14,230 nucleotides of DNA from CAYZYO01 sp964482585 (GTDB taxonomy: Bacteria; Bacillota; Syntrophomonadia; Syntrophomonadales; Syntrophomonadaceae): positions 1 through 14,230 of the forward strand of contig CAYZYO010000063.1 of NCBI GenBank assembly GCA_964482585.1, in the 5' to 3' direction. The notes beneath the pieces are model-generated. The model was given only the letters and a program-made list of their open reading frames with translations, had not been told where the DNA came from and made no database searches. Position 1 is the stretch's first letter, and each line of letters opens with the position of its first letter. Positions 1-7,620 of this stretch are shown one piece after another. Position numbers and translations under genes: made by a program.

Positions 1-2
1 TT

Positions 3-1223
3 TTATTTACCACAGCATTTCTTGTATTTCTTGCCACTGCCGCAGGGGCAGGGATCATTGCGGCCAATTTTTGCCCCGGTTTTTATGCTGTATACATTGT
101 TTATATCAGTTTGTGGTTCGTTAACCTCGGGATAACGGTGTTTTTGTTTCCCGGGGTTTAGTTCATAAGGAGTATGTCCTTTAAGTTCCCACCTTCTAGT
201 ATGATTAAATACTGTAGTGACCAAATCAGTCAAGATTTTAGCAATCTGCAAATCGGGTATTTCTATGAGATTCTCTAACAGTTCAATTATATCTTGGATT
301 GAATACTGCATCATTATCATATCGGAAATGCTCAATAAGATAAAATCAGCTTCATCCTTAGTAAAGGCATAGTTAGTTATAAAAAACCTTGCCAGATCCT
401 TCATGGCTAAAGTAGGTTCAAAAAAGTCACTGTCACTGGCATCCAGCAACTGCCGTTTGCTGAACGGATAATAGGCAAGCTCATCATGTTTCCTTATTGC
501 GGCTTTCAATTCCTTAGGATTATCCACCCGTTCATCCATAATTCCATATCCGGTAAGCTTTATCTGTTTATAAAAATCAGATGCCATTGCTATTACTGAC
601 AAGTATTGCTTAAAATCCACCGTTTGTTTAGTTAATTGGGATATTTTATCTGTAAGAGCCCATGGTTCCATAATCCCATAGTAATAGAGAGCTCCGCAGG
701 TTATATTTATCCAATCTGTATTACGAGCAGCGATTTTGACAAGCTCCCGGTCATCTGCTGCCTGAAAAGCCTGCAGTAGTTCGTCCGGCATAAACATAAC
801 GTGCTGGCCGTCCATTGTTCCGCAAAATGCCAGGCAGTATTCGGTAAAACAAGACACATTAAAATCAAAATCATCACAAACTATGTAGCCGCCTGACTGG
901 GCAATTATTTGTAATAGCTGCAATTCTCCCTTATCCAGCAATCTAAGAGCATTACCGATGTTTTGAGTCTGATATCCGGCTAGATATTCTGCCAGTTCAT
1001 TCTTTTTTAAAGCGCTGATATTTTTGATATCGAGATTGCGCCTAATGGTATCCAACTGATATTTGGGAAGGCCCAACAGAGAATCTTTAAGACTCATCGG
1101 CAGCTTAACCTGTTTCCATAGTTTTTTTATTTGTCTGGCTTCATACTTGAGTACGTCCGCTTCCATATGAGCGAGTGCATCCGAAATAAGTTCGGCAAGC
1201 TTTGCGTCCTTGTTTTTGGGCAT
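3..1223 (-). CDS. SEC-C metal-binding motif protein with Rho-N/SAP-like N-terminal segment
   Basis: A 406-residue protein. The last 20 residues form a classic SEC-C zinc motif (GRNDPCPCGSGKKYKKCC), the same Cys-rich tail that ends SecA and many otherwise unrelated bacterial proteins. Residues of about 42-90 (LPMSLKDSLLGLPKYQLDTI and on) resemble the small helical Rho-N/SAP fold that follows the pattern 'L..L.k.eL...a..l.i....l.K.eL'; this is a by-eye call. The middle, about 90-370, is mostly helical with no motif I recognise and no membrane segment, so it is probably cytoplasmic. The start is supported by AAGGAG ten bases upstream of ATG. The stop is at 3-5, so the gene is complete. The molecular role is unknown; nucleic-acid or protein binding is plausible because both end modules do that in other proteins. 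It is on the same strand as the membrane-protein gene about 200 bases upstream. Confidence 0.8.
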   Translation of the reverse strand: MPKNKDAKLAELISDALAHMEADVLKYEARQIKKLWKQVKLPMSLKDSLLGLPKYQLDTIRRNLDIKNISALKKNELAEYLAGYQTQNIGNALRLLDKGELQLLQIIAQSGGYIVCDDFDFNVSCFTEYCLAFCGTMDGQHVMFMPDELLQAFQAADDRELVKIAARNTDWINITCGALYYYGIMEPWALTDKISQLTKQTVDFKQYLSVIAMASDFYKQIKLTGYGIMDERVDNPKELKAAIRKHDELAYYPFSKRQLLDASDSDFFEPTLAMKDLARFFITNYAFTKDEADFILLSISDMIMMQYSIQDIIELLENLIEIPDLQIAKILTDLVTTVFNHTRRWELKGHTPYELNPGKQKHRYPEVNEPQTDINNVYSIKTGAKIGRNDPCPCGSGKKYKKCCGK

Positions 1224-1258
1224 AATTTGATATCTCCTTCTTCCACGCCTACCCTATA

Positions 1259-1274
1259 TTCAACTTATGTTGAA
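1259..1274. repeat. Short perfect inverted repeat in SEC-C gene 5' region
   Basis: TTCAAC-TTAT-GTTGAA, a perfect 6-bp inverted repeat with a 4-base centre, lies about 35 bases upstream of the start codon of the SEC-C gene, between it and the small membrane protein gene. It could be a small operator or a short 5' UTR hairpin. It is short enough to occur by chance, and no T-run follows it in either direction, so it is not a convincing terminator. Confidence 0.25.
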
Positions 1275-1418
1275 AGAAATTTGTTAGGCACTGTTAATAA
1301 TTATGTTCATCCCTATGTTGCTGGGAATGATTATTGTACACTTTTACAAAATAACTGTTATAAATGTAATCTATATCCACTATGGTTAAATTATTTACTG
1401 AATGAGGTACTTGTTTCC

Positions 1419-1679
1419 CTATAGCCCCCACAACTGTATTCCATTCTCCTGGGCTATTACCCAGGCTATTGCCACCCACCCGGCCAATGCTACTAATCCC
1501 AGGATTTTATCCAATAATGGCATCGTTGATCCCTTGGTTGCAATATAAAGGATAATAATAATGACATAAAACCCAATAAGACCAAGGGCGATATAAAATA
1601 ACGGACTCCATCTGGTTGTTAGCCATAATACGATGAAGAGGCTGATTAGTAAGCTGATTTCGAGTATTGCACTACGCAT
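1419..1679 (-). CDS. Small three-helix membrane protein of unknown function
   Basis: An 86-residue hydrophobic protein. Three likely membrane helices are visible at about residues 7-20, 27-47 and 58-76, separated by short polar turns (TTRWSP and ATKGSTMPLLDK). It has no cysteine or charged catalytic pattern and no family I recognise. The start is well supported: GGGGAGGAA lies just upstream of the ATG at 1677-1679. It may share a transcript with the SEC-C gene downstream on the same strand, but the roughly 200-base gap between them makes this uncertain. It is probably a real gene, because the hydrophobic pattern, the ribosome binding site and the length agree. Confidence 0.65.
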   Translation of the reverse strand: MRSAILEISLLISLFIVLWLTTRWSPLFYIALGLIGFYVIIIILYIATKGSTMPLLDKILGLVALAGWVAIAWVIAQENGIQLWGL

Positions 1680-1832
1680 GATCTATTCCTCCCCGCAATA
1701 ATTTCGCAAGTTAATGGCAGTAAATTTAAACTCAACCCTAAGATATATCGGATAGCTTATTTTTTTAGCATCAAGCAAAAACTTTTTCTACGGATTATTT
1801 TACCTTAGAAAGGACAGCTTTGACAGCTCTAA

Positions 1833-1983
1833 AACTCAAATAGCTTTGATGATTGATTTTTTTTTGTTAAAATAACCCACCATGATAATAAAGAATAATA
1901 TATGCTCGGAATTTCCGTAATACTACCATCGATAGCTCCTCCTTTAGCTTGCAGCTCTGTGCTGCTTGGTCGCTATTTGAGTT
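1833..1983. repeat. 12-bp perfect inverted repeat pair
   Basis: AACTCAAATAGC at 1833-1844 recurs as its exact reverse complement at 1972-1983, enclosing about 127 bases. No flanking target-site duplication is evident. The enclosed segment contains the 20-codon ORF. It might be the ends of a small non-autonomous element or simply a long-range RNA/DNA pairing; both are inference. Confidence 0.4.
1867..1929 (-). CDS. Tiny ORF (20 aa) with strong Shine-Dalgarno
   Basis: A 20-codon ORF starting MVVLRKFRAYII and ending in HGGLF, preceded by AAAGGAGGAG with eight bases between AGGAGG and the ATG. The Shine-Dalgarno match is far better than expected for a random ORF. The peptide matches nothing I recognise. 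It lies on the same strand as, and about 190 bases upstream of, the 86-residue membrane protein gene. It could be a micropeptide, a leader ORF, or the 5' end of a decayed gene such as a transposase. Expression is unproven. Confidence 0.2.
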   Translation of the reverse strand: MVVLRKFRAYIILYYHGGLF

Positions 1984-2013
1984 GCTGGCCCTTCCATTAT
2001 GTCTGACACTAGC

Positions 2014-2042
2014 TTGATAGTCCCGAAGTGGTGTTCTATAAT
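2014..2042 (+). promoter_or_regulatory. Sigma-A-type promoter for the three-domain AAA+ gene
   Basis: TTGATA at 2014-2019 and TATAAT at 2037-2042 are separated by exactly 17 bases, five and six matches to the sigma-A consensus. The predicted transcription start, near 2049, gives a 5' UTR of about 50 bases before the ATG at 2099. The -10 element is embedded in a small inverted repeat, CTATAA-TTAT-TTATAG (2036-2051), which could bind a regulator. The promoter shows that this gene is an independent transcription unit. Confidence 0.65.
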
Positions 2043-2098
2043 TATTTATAGTCCCTGTCTGTTAGCCTATTAAAATATTGAGATAGGAGAGATCAATT

Positions 2099-4888
2099 AT
2101 GAAACCTCTCATACATATCTGTGGTGATCCAACTGTAGATTGGTTTAGAATATATAATGAAGAAATTATTGTAAGGGGCGGAGTATATTATTGGAAAAAA
2201 ACCGCGAACGATGACAAGGTTAGAATGAGTTCCAGAGCGGGTGGATCGGCCAGGATCTTTCAGCTGATAAATGAAATGGTATCTACAGAAACAGCTGATG
2301 TTGAAGGCACAATGCTTGATGAAGAATTGCTCAACTGTCCCAAAGATAACCGCATTACAACATCCTGGACTGTATGGAGGAAATTCCCTAATCCAGGGTT
2401 TAATCATAACTCTTTCCGCTTAGAAAAATGGCACGAATTTGAGCCGGGTTACTGGGATTACTCCGCCGCTAAGCTAAAGGGGTACCCTGATTTACTGGTA
2501 ATCCAGGATACCAATCTTGGCTTTCGAACCTGTAAAGAAGGATGGCCTGAGGTTCTGTCAGCTGATTCCAAAGAAAAAATACCGCAGGATATAATAGTTC
2601 AACTCGGTCAATACAATGATTGTGAAAATAATCCTTTATTAGATAGGATAATAGACCTGGGTTTAGCAGACAGAACCACTATAATCACTTCTATAAGCGA
2701 TTTGCGCTCATGCGCTGTTAAGATAGGACTGTCGTTATCGTGGGAAAGGATGCTGGAAGAAGTTGTTAAAGCGGTTTTGAGTGAGAATTGTCCGTTCATT
2801 ACAGGCAGAAATAAAGGCATAAAGTATAGACAAGTAATAGTAACTCTGGGAGCCAGCGGCGCTATAATCGTAGGCAGGGCTAATAGTACCATGATCTTTG
2901 ATCGCAGTTGGCAGGAAGGTGACTTTGCCAGCCAGTACCCGGGACAAGTTATGGGCTATCATGCCTGTTTATTAGGGGCTCTGGCTACTACCTGGGTGAA
3001 AAAGGCGGAAATAATGGATTGGATTAAAGCCAGTTCTATAGGAATTAAATTAGCTCGTAAACTTCACATTATGGGTTATGAAGTGGTTCAAGAAGATAAT
3101 TATAAACATCTGCAATTTCCTTATAAAACCCTGGCCAAATTTTATCAGGACTTGAGCAGCAGCGGTAGTCAAGCAGACAGTTTCATGAATGATCAAATTG
3201 ATGACCTGGGATTCTTTAGTTTGCCCAATGATAGAATAATCAACAAACTGGACGAAGAAAACTGGACAATCCTGGAAGAGAGATTAGTGAAAAACCAGAA
3301 ATGTGATTTATCTTTTCAGGATCCGCAGAATACAGTTATTGAATGTGCCAGAAATATAGTGCTTAAAGGACCGCTAACGGCCTTACCGGATGTTCCGGTG
3401 GAAACAATTGGCGCATGGTACAGTGCGGATAGACGGGAAATTGAGGGGGTTCGCAGCGTAAAAAATGCGATGCAGGATTATTTGCGGCTAAAAAGGCCCG
3501 AGACCCCTTTGTGTGTTGCGGTATTCGGTCCTCCAGGTGCAGGCAAATCATTTGTTGTTACAGAAATAGCCAAAGGGCTTGGTATAAGGGAAGATGCCCA
3601 ACTAACATTTAACCTTTCTCAATTCGAATCTCCCAATGAGCTGGGAACTGCTTTTCACCAGATTCGCGACTTGAATTTGCAGGGTAAAATGCCTCTGGTT
3701 TTCTGGGATGAATTTGATAATCCATGTAACGATCGCAATTTAGGATGGCTACGATATTTTCTTGCACCTATGCAGGATGGAGAATTCAGCGATCAGGGAG
3801 CAACTCATCCCCTGGGAGGTGGGATATATGTTTTTGCGGGCGCTACCAGACATTCTTTTGATGAATTTCAGAAAGGAAATAATTTAGAGGATCGTACCGC
3901 CAAAAAGCCTGATTTTATTAGTCGTTTGCGGGCCTATATAAATATTCGGGGGATTAATGGCAACCCTAATTCTGTTGAAGATAGACTCTACATGATTCGC
4001 CGGGCCTTTGTATTAAGGCAATATCTTGAAACTAATGCCCCCCAGATCAGGACTGACGAACAGTTTGTGATAGAAAAGGGCGTTCTGGATGCTCTTTTGA
4101 GCGTGACTGAATACTACCATGGTGCTCGTTCACTGGAAAATCTTATAAAAGTTAGCAGGTTGGCTGATAAAAGAAAATTCGAATTATCAAGCCTGCCCCC
4201 GGATAATATAATTGGTATGCATGTAAATGTTAATGAGTTTAATGACCTTACCATTATGGGTAATAGAAAAATGCTCAGAATAGGGATTACAGGTCACACT
4301 AATCTCGATCCTCATCAAATAGAGAGTCTGGAGCAGGCTGTTGATGAAGCTATCAATTTTATTGAACAACAGTACTCGGAACACTATCTTACAGTTTTCT
4401 CTCCACTGGCAGCGGGAGCCGACCGCCTGGTTGCCCGGCGCTTATTAAAAAGGAAAGCTTCAAGGCTTATTGCCATACTGCCGGTTCCACGGGATGAATA
4501 TATGAATGACTTTAGTTCTTCTGATGATTATCAGATTGATCCCCTGGGGGCAGAATGGCGGCAGGAATTGAAATACTGGTTGTCGCAAAAAGCCATTGAA
4601 ATAATTGAACTTCCTCCTTCAGCTACGAAAAAATCAGCTTATATAAAAACCGGTAATTTTGTAGCTGAACACAGTGACGTTTTAATAGCCATATGGGATG
4701 GTAATGAGCAGAAAGATAGCTCAATAACAGCTCAAATTGTGGCTAAAGCTGAAGTACTGAATAAACCAATTTGCCATATTTGGGGCGATAATTTTAAATT
4801 GGAGCCGATAAGGACAAATACTGACGAGACATACGGTCAGATACGCTATAAAGATTTCCCCTGCCATAGGCCTGGAATATGGAGCTAA
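2099..4888 (+). CDS. PfkB-like / AAA+ ATPase / SLOG three-domain protein
   Basis: A 929-residue cytoplasmic protein with three modules. Residues 1-330 resemble the PfkB/ribokinase fold: ICGDPTVDW at the start, RAGGSAR at 46-52, and VTLGASGAIIVGR at 248-260. The usual GAGD region reads MGYHACLLGAL (285-295), so the catalytic Asp appears to be His288 and kinase activity is doubtful. Residues of about 440-715 are an AAA+ ATPase: Walker A GPPGAGKS (477-484), Walker B LVFWDEFD (533-540), sensor-1 region FAGAT (579-583), candidate arginine finger SRLR (608-611), and sensor-2-like GARSLE (675-680). Residues 725-905 are a SLOG Rossmann domain: GITGHTNL (729-736), SPLAAGADRLV (768-778) and IAIWDG (863-868). 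SLOG domains, as in ThsA, bind nucleotide-derived signals. The start has TAGGAGAG eight bases upstream. No partner gene is adjacent. A role in stress sensing or conflict is inference from architecture; the ATPase call is firm. Confidence 0.78.
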   Translation: MKPLIHICGDPTVDWFRIYNEEIIVRGGVYYWKKTANDDKVRMSSRAGGSARIFQLINEMVSTETADVEGTMLDEELLNCPKDNRITTSWTVWRKFPNPGFNHNSFRLEKWHEFEPGYWDYSAAKLKGYPDLLVIQDTNLGFRTCKEGWPEVLSADSKEKIPQDIIVQLGQYNDCENNPLLDRIIDLGLADRTTIITSISDLRSCAVKIGLSLSWERMLEEVVKAVLSENCPFITGRNKGIKYRQVIVTLGASGAIIVGRANSTMIFDRSWQEGDFASQYPGQVMGYHACLLGALATTWVKKAEIMDWIKASSIGIKLARKLHIMGYEVVQEDNYKHLQFPYKTLAKFYQDLSSSGSQADSFMNDQIDDLGFFSLPNDRIINKLDEENWTILEERLVKNQKCDLSFQDPQNTVIECARNIVLKGPLTALPDVPVETIGAWYSADRREIEGVRSVKNAMQDYLRLKRPETPLCVAVFGPPGAGKSFVVTEIAKGLGIREDAQLTFNLSQFESPNELGTAFHQIRDLNLQGKMPLVFWDEFDNPCNDRNLGWLRYFLAPMQDGEFSDQGATHPLGGGIYVFAGATRHSFDEFQKGNNLEDRTAKKPDFISRLRAYINIRGINGNPNSVEDRLYMIRRAFVLRQYLETNAPQIRTDEQFVIEKGVLDALLSVTEYYHGARSLENLIKVSRLADKRKFELSSLPPDNIIGMHVNVNEFNDLTIMGNRKMLRIGITGHTNLDPHQIESLEQAVDEAINFIEQQYSEHYLTVFSPLAAGADRLVARRLLKRKASRLIAILPVPRDEYMNDFSSSDDYQIDPLGAEWRQELKYWLSQKAIEIIELPPSATKKSAYIKTGNFVAEHSDVLIAIWDGNEQKDSSITAQIVAKAEVLNKPICHIWGDNFKLEPIRTNTDETYGQIRYKDFPCHRPGIWS

Positions 4889-4944
4889 AGGATTTTAACC
4901 TCTTTTTTTAGTTCATCTCACTACGAAAAGATTAATGTCAACTA

Positions 4945-5268
4945 TTATTGAATATTGCTCTTGAACTTCTTCCTGTAAGTATATCTAAGGGATAATATTG
5001 GACTTTTAAAAAGCATTTTGGGGCCGGAATATTTCATAACTTCTCTTATCTTTTCTCTCATTGCAGGTTTATAACAGTGCACCTTGCATTTTGAACATAC
5101 CGGCTTCCGATTTCCATAAAAGCATTTATCAATACGCTGCTTAGCATAATCAAACAGCTCCCAACAATCGGGGCAAAGTTCATTTCTTGCTGTGCCATGC
5201 ATTTCATTGCAATAGAGCATGATCATTTTATGAACTGTTTCTATTTCTAATTTTCTGGAAAATGTCAT
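4945..5268 (-). CDS. ygbA: YgbA-type nitrous oxide-stimulated promoter family protein
   Basis: A 107-residue cysteine-rich protein of the family whose E. coli member, YgbA, is induced by nitrosative stress. Family hallmarks are present: ELCPDCWELFDYAKQRIDKC (30-49), then KPVCSKCKVHCYKPAMREKI (55-74), then REVMKYSGPKML. Cysteines fall at 20, 32, 35, 49, 58, 61 and 65, including two CxxC pairs, which suggests bound metal or redox sensitivity. An upstream ATG at 5278-5280 is in frame, but GGAGGT lies across that codon and seven bases before the ATG at 5266-5268, so I chose the latter start. It lies 96 bases downstream of tex on the same strand and may be read through from it. It ends convergently with the three-domain gene. 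The biochemical function is unknown in the family; the family assignment is confident. Confidence 0.85.
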   Translation of the reverse strand: MTFSRKLEIETVHKMIMLYCNEMHGTARNELCPDCWELFDYAKQRIDKCFYGNRKPVCSKCKVHCYKPAMREKIREVMKYSGPKMLFKSPILSLRYTYRKKFKSNIQ

Positions 5269-5364
5269 ATTAACCTCCATAATATCTGATAAGGTAATTC
5301 TTGATGTTAGTTTACCCGGGCTTTAATAAGAATTTATATTTATCATTAGGAGCAAGAAAAAATT

Positions 5365-7518
5365 TTAATTTCTTTTCATGCTGAGTGTAATACGTCCCTT
5401 TTGTTTATCTACAGAAAGCACCTTAACATCAACGTGATCTCCGACAGATACAACCTCCATGGGATCTTTAATAAATCTGTCTGCCAATTCTGAAATATGG
5501 ACCAACCCGTCTTGTTTTAAACCTATATCAACAAAAGCTCCAAAATCTACTACATTTCTTACCGTCCCTTTTAAAGACATACCTTCTGCAAGATCTTCGA
5601 TATTCAATATATCAGTACGGAAAACCGGCGGGCTTAACTCTTCTCGGGGATCGCGGCCGGGACGCAAAAAGTTTCCCAAAATATCTTTTAATGTGGGTAT
5701 CCCAACATCCAAAGCTGCAGCTAGTTTTTGCAGCATATCTGAGTCGTTTTTTATTTCCACGAGCCGTTTTCTTGAATCCTCACTTTGAATATTCGCCATT
5801 TCCAGGCCCAGCTTATCCAGAAGTCTTGCAGCCAATTTATAGGATTCCGGATGTATGGAGGTATTGTCTAGAGAATTTTCACCTTCACTTATCCTGAGAA
5901 AGCCTGCACATTGTTCAAAGGTCTTTTGCCCTAATTTCTTAACTTCAAGTAATTGCCTGCGGTTTTTGAATTTGCCATTTTCGCTGCGGTACTCCACTAT
6001 GTTAGCTGCCACTGAGCTGTTTATTCCGGCTACATAAGAAAGAAGCGACACAGATGCTGTGTTCAGATTTACACCTACATAGTTAACAACCGATTCAACC
6101 ACACTTCCCAATTTTTCGGCCAGCTTTTTCTCAGCCATATCATGCTGATACTGGCCGACCCCCACAGCCTGAGGCGGGATCTTCACCAGTTCAGCCAGCG
6201 GGTCCTGAACCCTGCGGGCAATAGATATGGCACTGCGGTGCGATACATCTAAATCGGGGAATTCCTTTGCCGCCAGTTGTGATGCAGAATAAACACTGGC
6301 TCCAGCTTCACTTGTTATAGTATAAGAAAGATCTTTAAATTCGCTTCCCCGGATAAAATCGGCCACAAATTTCTCGGTTTCTCGTGATGCAGTGCCATTA
6401 CCTATAACTATAGCTTTTACTGTATATTGTTCTATAATCCTTGAAATCTCCTGCTTTGCTTCTTCCACCTTATTTTGCGGCGGAACCGGATAAATAACTC
6501 CTACCTCCAACAATTTTTGGGTCTCATCTGATACAGCCCATTTACATCCGGTACGGTACGCAGGATCAATCCCCAAAACCATCTTGTCTCTTATCGGGGG
6601 TTGCAGCAGCAGTCCCCGCAGGTTTCTAGCAAAGACCTTCATAGCATGTTCCTGGGCATCTTCAGTAAGCTGCCTGCGGATATCCCGTTCCACATATGGT
6701 GCCAGCAGTCGCTTATATGCATCAAGGCTTGCTTTTTGCAAATACTCTTCGGTGACTCCTTCTTTTACAAAACGCTCTTTTATCCGCCGCATAATCTTTT
6801 CTTCATCAACCTTAAGCGCTATACTTAAAAAGCCTTCCCTTTCTCCACGATTTATCGCCAATACACGATGAGGTGCAATTTTTGCAGCTGCCTCCTGGTA
6901 ATCATAATACATACTATATACTGAATCTTGTTCAGCATCTGCGGCTTTGACTTTTAATATACCATTTTTCAAGCTGAATCCTCTTAGCCATCTGCGCAGA
7001 TCAGCATCTTCACTAATATACTCTGCCACAATATCCATAGCTCCCTGCAAAGCTGTTCTGGCATCTTCAATACCTTCACCCAAATACCTTTCTGCTTCCT
7101 GTAATGGATCTCTATCAGGTGGACAGGCAAGTAAGAAAGCTGCCAGAGGCTCCAACCCTTTTTCTTTTGCGGCTGAGGCCCGGGTTTTCTTTTTGGGGCG
7201 AAAAGGCAGATAAAGATCTTCCAATTCACTTGTGCTGGTTGTCCCTAGAATCTTTTCTTCAAGTTCAGAACTTAGTTTACCCTGTTCTTTAATGGTCTTT
7301 AGAACACTGGCTTTTCGTTCCTCCAGCTTGCGATAATACTTTAGCCGTTCATCAATATTTCTGATTTGCGTTTCATCCAGTTCATCTGTGATCTCTTTAC
7401 GGTAACGAGCAATAAAAGGTATAGTATTACCTTGATCTAAAAGCTGGATGGTTTTACTCACTTTTGAAAGCACAATTGACAGTTCTCCGGCAACTGTTGC
7501 TGATATATTTATACTCAT
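5365..7518 (-). CDS. tex: Tex-family S1 RNA-binding protein
   Basis: A full-length 717-residue Tex protein, an RNA-binding transcription accessory factor conserved across bacteria. Domains in order: a helical Tex N-terminal region (about 1-200) with the conserved IPFIARYRKE near residue 33 and LYLPFRPKKKTRA near 102; a YqgF/RNase H-like domain beginning near 313 (LGIDPAYRTGCKWAV, Asp318); a tandem helix-hairpin-helix region at about 484-550 (GVNLNTASVSLL, then KFKNRRQLLEVKKLG); and a C-terminal S1 domain at about 643-715 (GTVRNVVDFGAFVDIG, then DGLVHISELAD). The start has AGGAGGG about six bases upstream. YqgF residues seen suggest an intact fold; whether Tex has nuclease activity is not settled. 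The ygbA-like gene follows on the same strand. The MBOAT gene ends about 100 bases upstream of tex, so tex may be partly driven from the gene group before it. Confidence 0.97.
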   Translation of the reverse strand: MSINISATVAGELSIVLSKVSKTIQLLDQGNTIPFIARYRKEITDELDETQIRNIDERLKYYRKLEERKASVLKTIKEQGKLSSELEEKILGTTSTSELEDLYLPFRPKKKTRASAAKEKGLEPLAAFLLACPPDRDPLQEAERYLGEGIEDARTALQGAMDIVAEYISEDADLRRWLRGFSLKNGILKVKAADAEQDSVYSMYYDYQEAAAKIAPHRVLAINRGEREGFLSIALKVDEEKIMRRIKERFVKEGVTEEYLQKASLDAYKRLLAPYVERDIRRQLTEDAQEHAMKVFARNLRGLLLQPPIRDKMVLGIDPAYRTGCKWAVSDETQKLLEVGVIYPVPPQNKVEEAKQEISRIIEQYTVKAIVIGNGTASRETEKFVADFIRGSEFKDLSYTITSEAGASVYSASQLAAKEFPDLDVSHRSAISIARRVQDPLAELVKIPPQAVGVGQYQHDMAEKKLAEKLGSVVESVVNYVGVNLNTASVSLLSYVAGINSSVAANIVEYRSENGKFKNRRQLLEVKKLGQKTFEQCAGFLRISEGENSLDNTSIHPESYKLAARLLDKLGLEMANIQSEDSRKRLVEIKNDSDMLQKLAAALDVGIPTLKDILGNFLRPGRDPREELSPPVFRTDILNIEDLAEGMSLKGTVRNVVDFGAFVDIGLKQDGLVHISELADRFIKDPMEVVSVGDHVDVKVLSVDKQKGRITLSMKRN

Positions 7519-7620
7519 TTTTCCCTCCTGAAGATAAATTTCCTCTTCCTTTATTAAAAATACTAAACAAGACTCAAGCTCACAACTAAAATAGTTTCCC
7601 CTGTGTCCCTAAAAAGAAAC

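Larger units (their letters stand above)
1680..2098. other. Intergenic region between divergent genes, possible mobile-element relic
   Basis: About 420 bases with no sizeable gene, between the minus-strand membrane protein gene and the plus-strand three-domain gene. It holds a 12-bp inverted repeat (1833-1983), a 20-codon minus-strand ORF with a strong Shine-Dalgarno sequence (1867-1929), a T-rich stretch near 1857-1865, and the plus-strand promoter at 2014-2042. The octamer GGGACTAT occurs twice on the minus strand near 2018-2054. The mixture of repeats and an orphan ribosome binding site is what a decayed insertion element or its non-coding leader could leave, but I cannot name a family. 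Confidence 0.4.

Noticed and set aside
1131..1479. Overlapping plus- and minus-strand ORFs of 97 and 61 codons
   Set aside because: No ribosome binding sites, they overlap confident genes, and composition is unlike protein families.
1974..2060. Bridge-RNA-like leader of an IS110 element on the minus strand
   Set aside because: Structured, repeat-containing sequence next to a Shine-Dalgarno ORF suggested it, but there is no transposase and the plus-strand promoter explains part of the pattern.
4887..4910. Terminator after the three-domain gene (AAAGG...CCTCTTT followed by T7)
   Set aside because: The hairpin is only about five weak pairs with a bulge; the T-run alone is not enough to call it.
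5320..5345. Imperfect palindrome upstream of ygbA as an NsrR/FNR-type site
   Set aside because: Only six of eight arm positions match in AT-rich DNA, and it does not fit a known NO-regulator consensus.
6584..6871. 95-codon plus-strand ORF inside tex, and other plus-strand ORFs antisense to tex and leuA
   Set aside because: Serine/arginine-rich shadow frames opposite a conserved gene.
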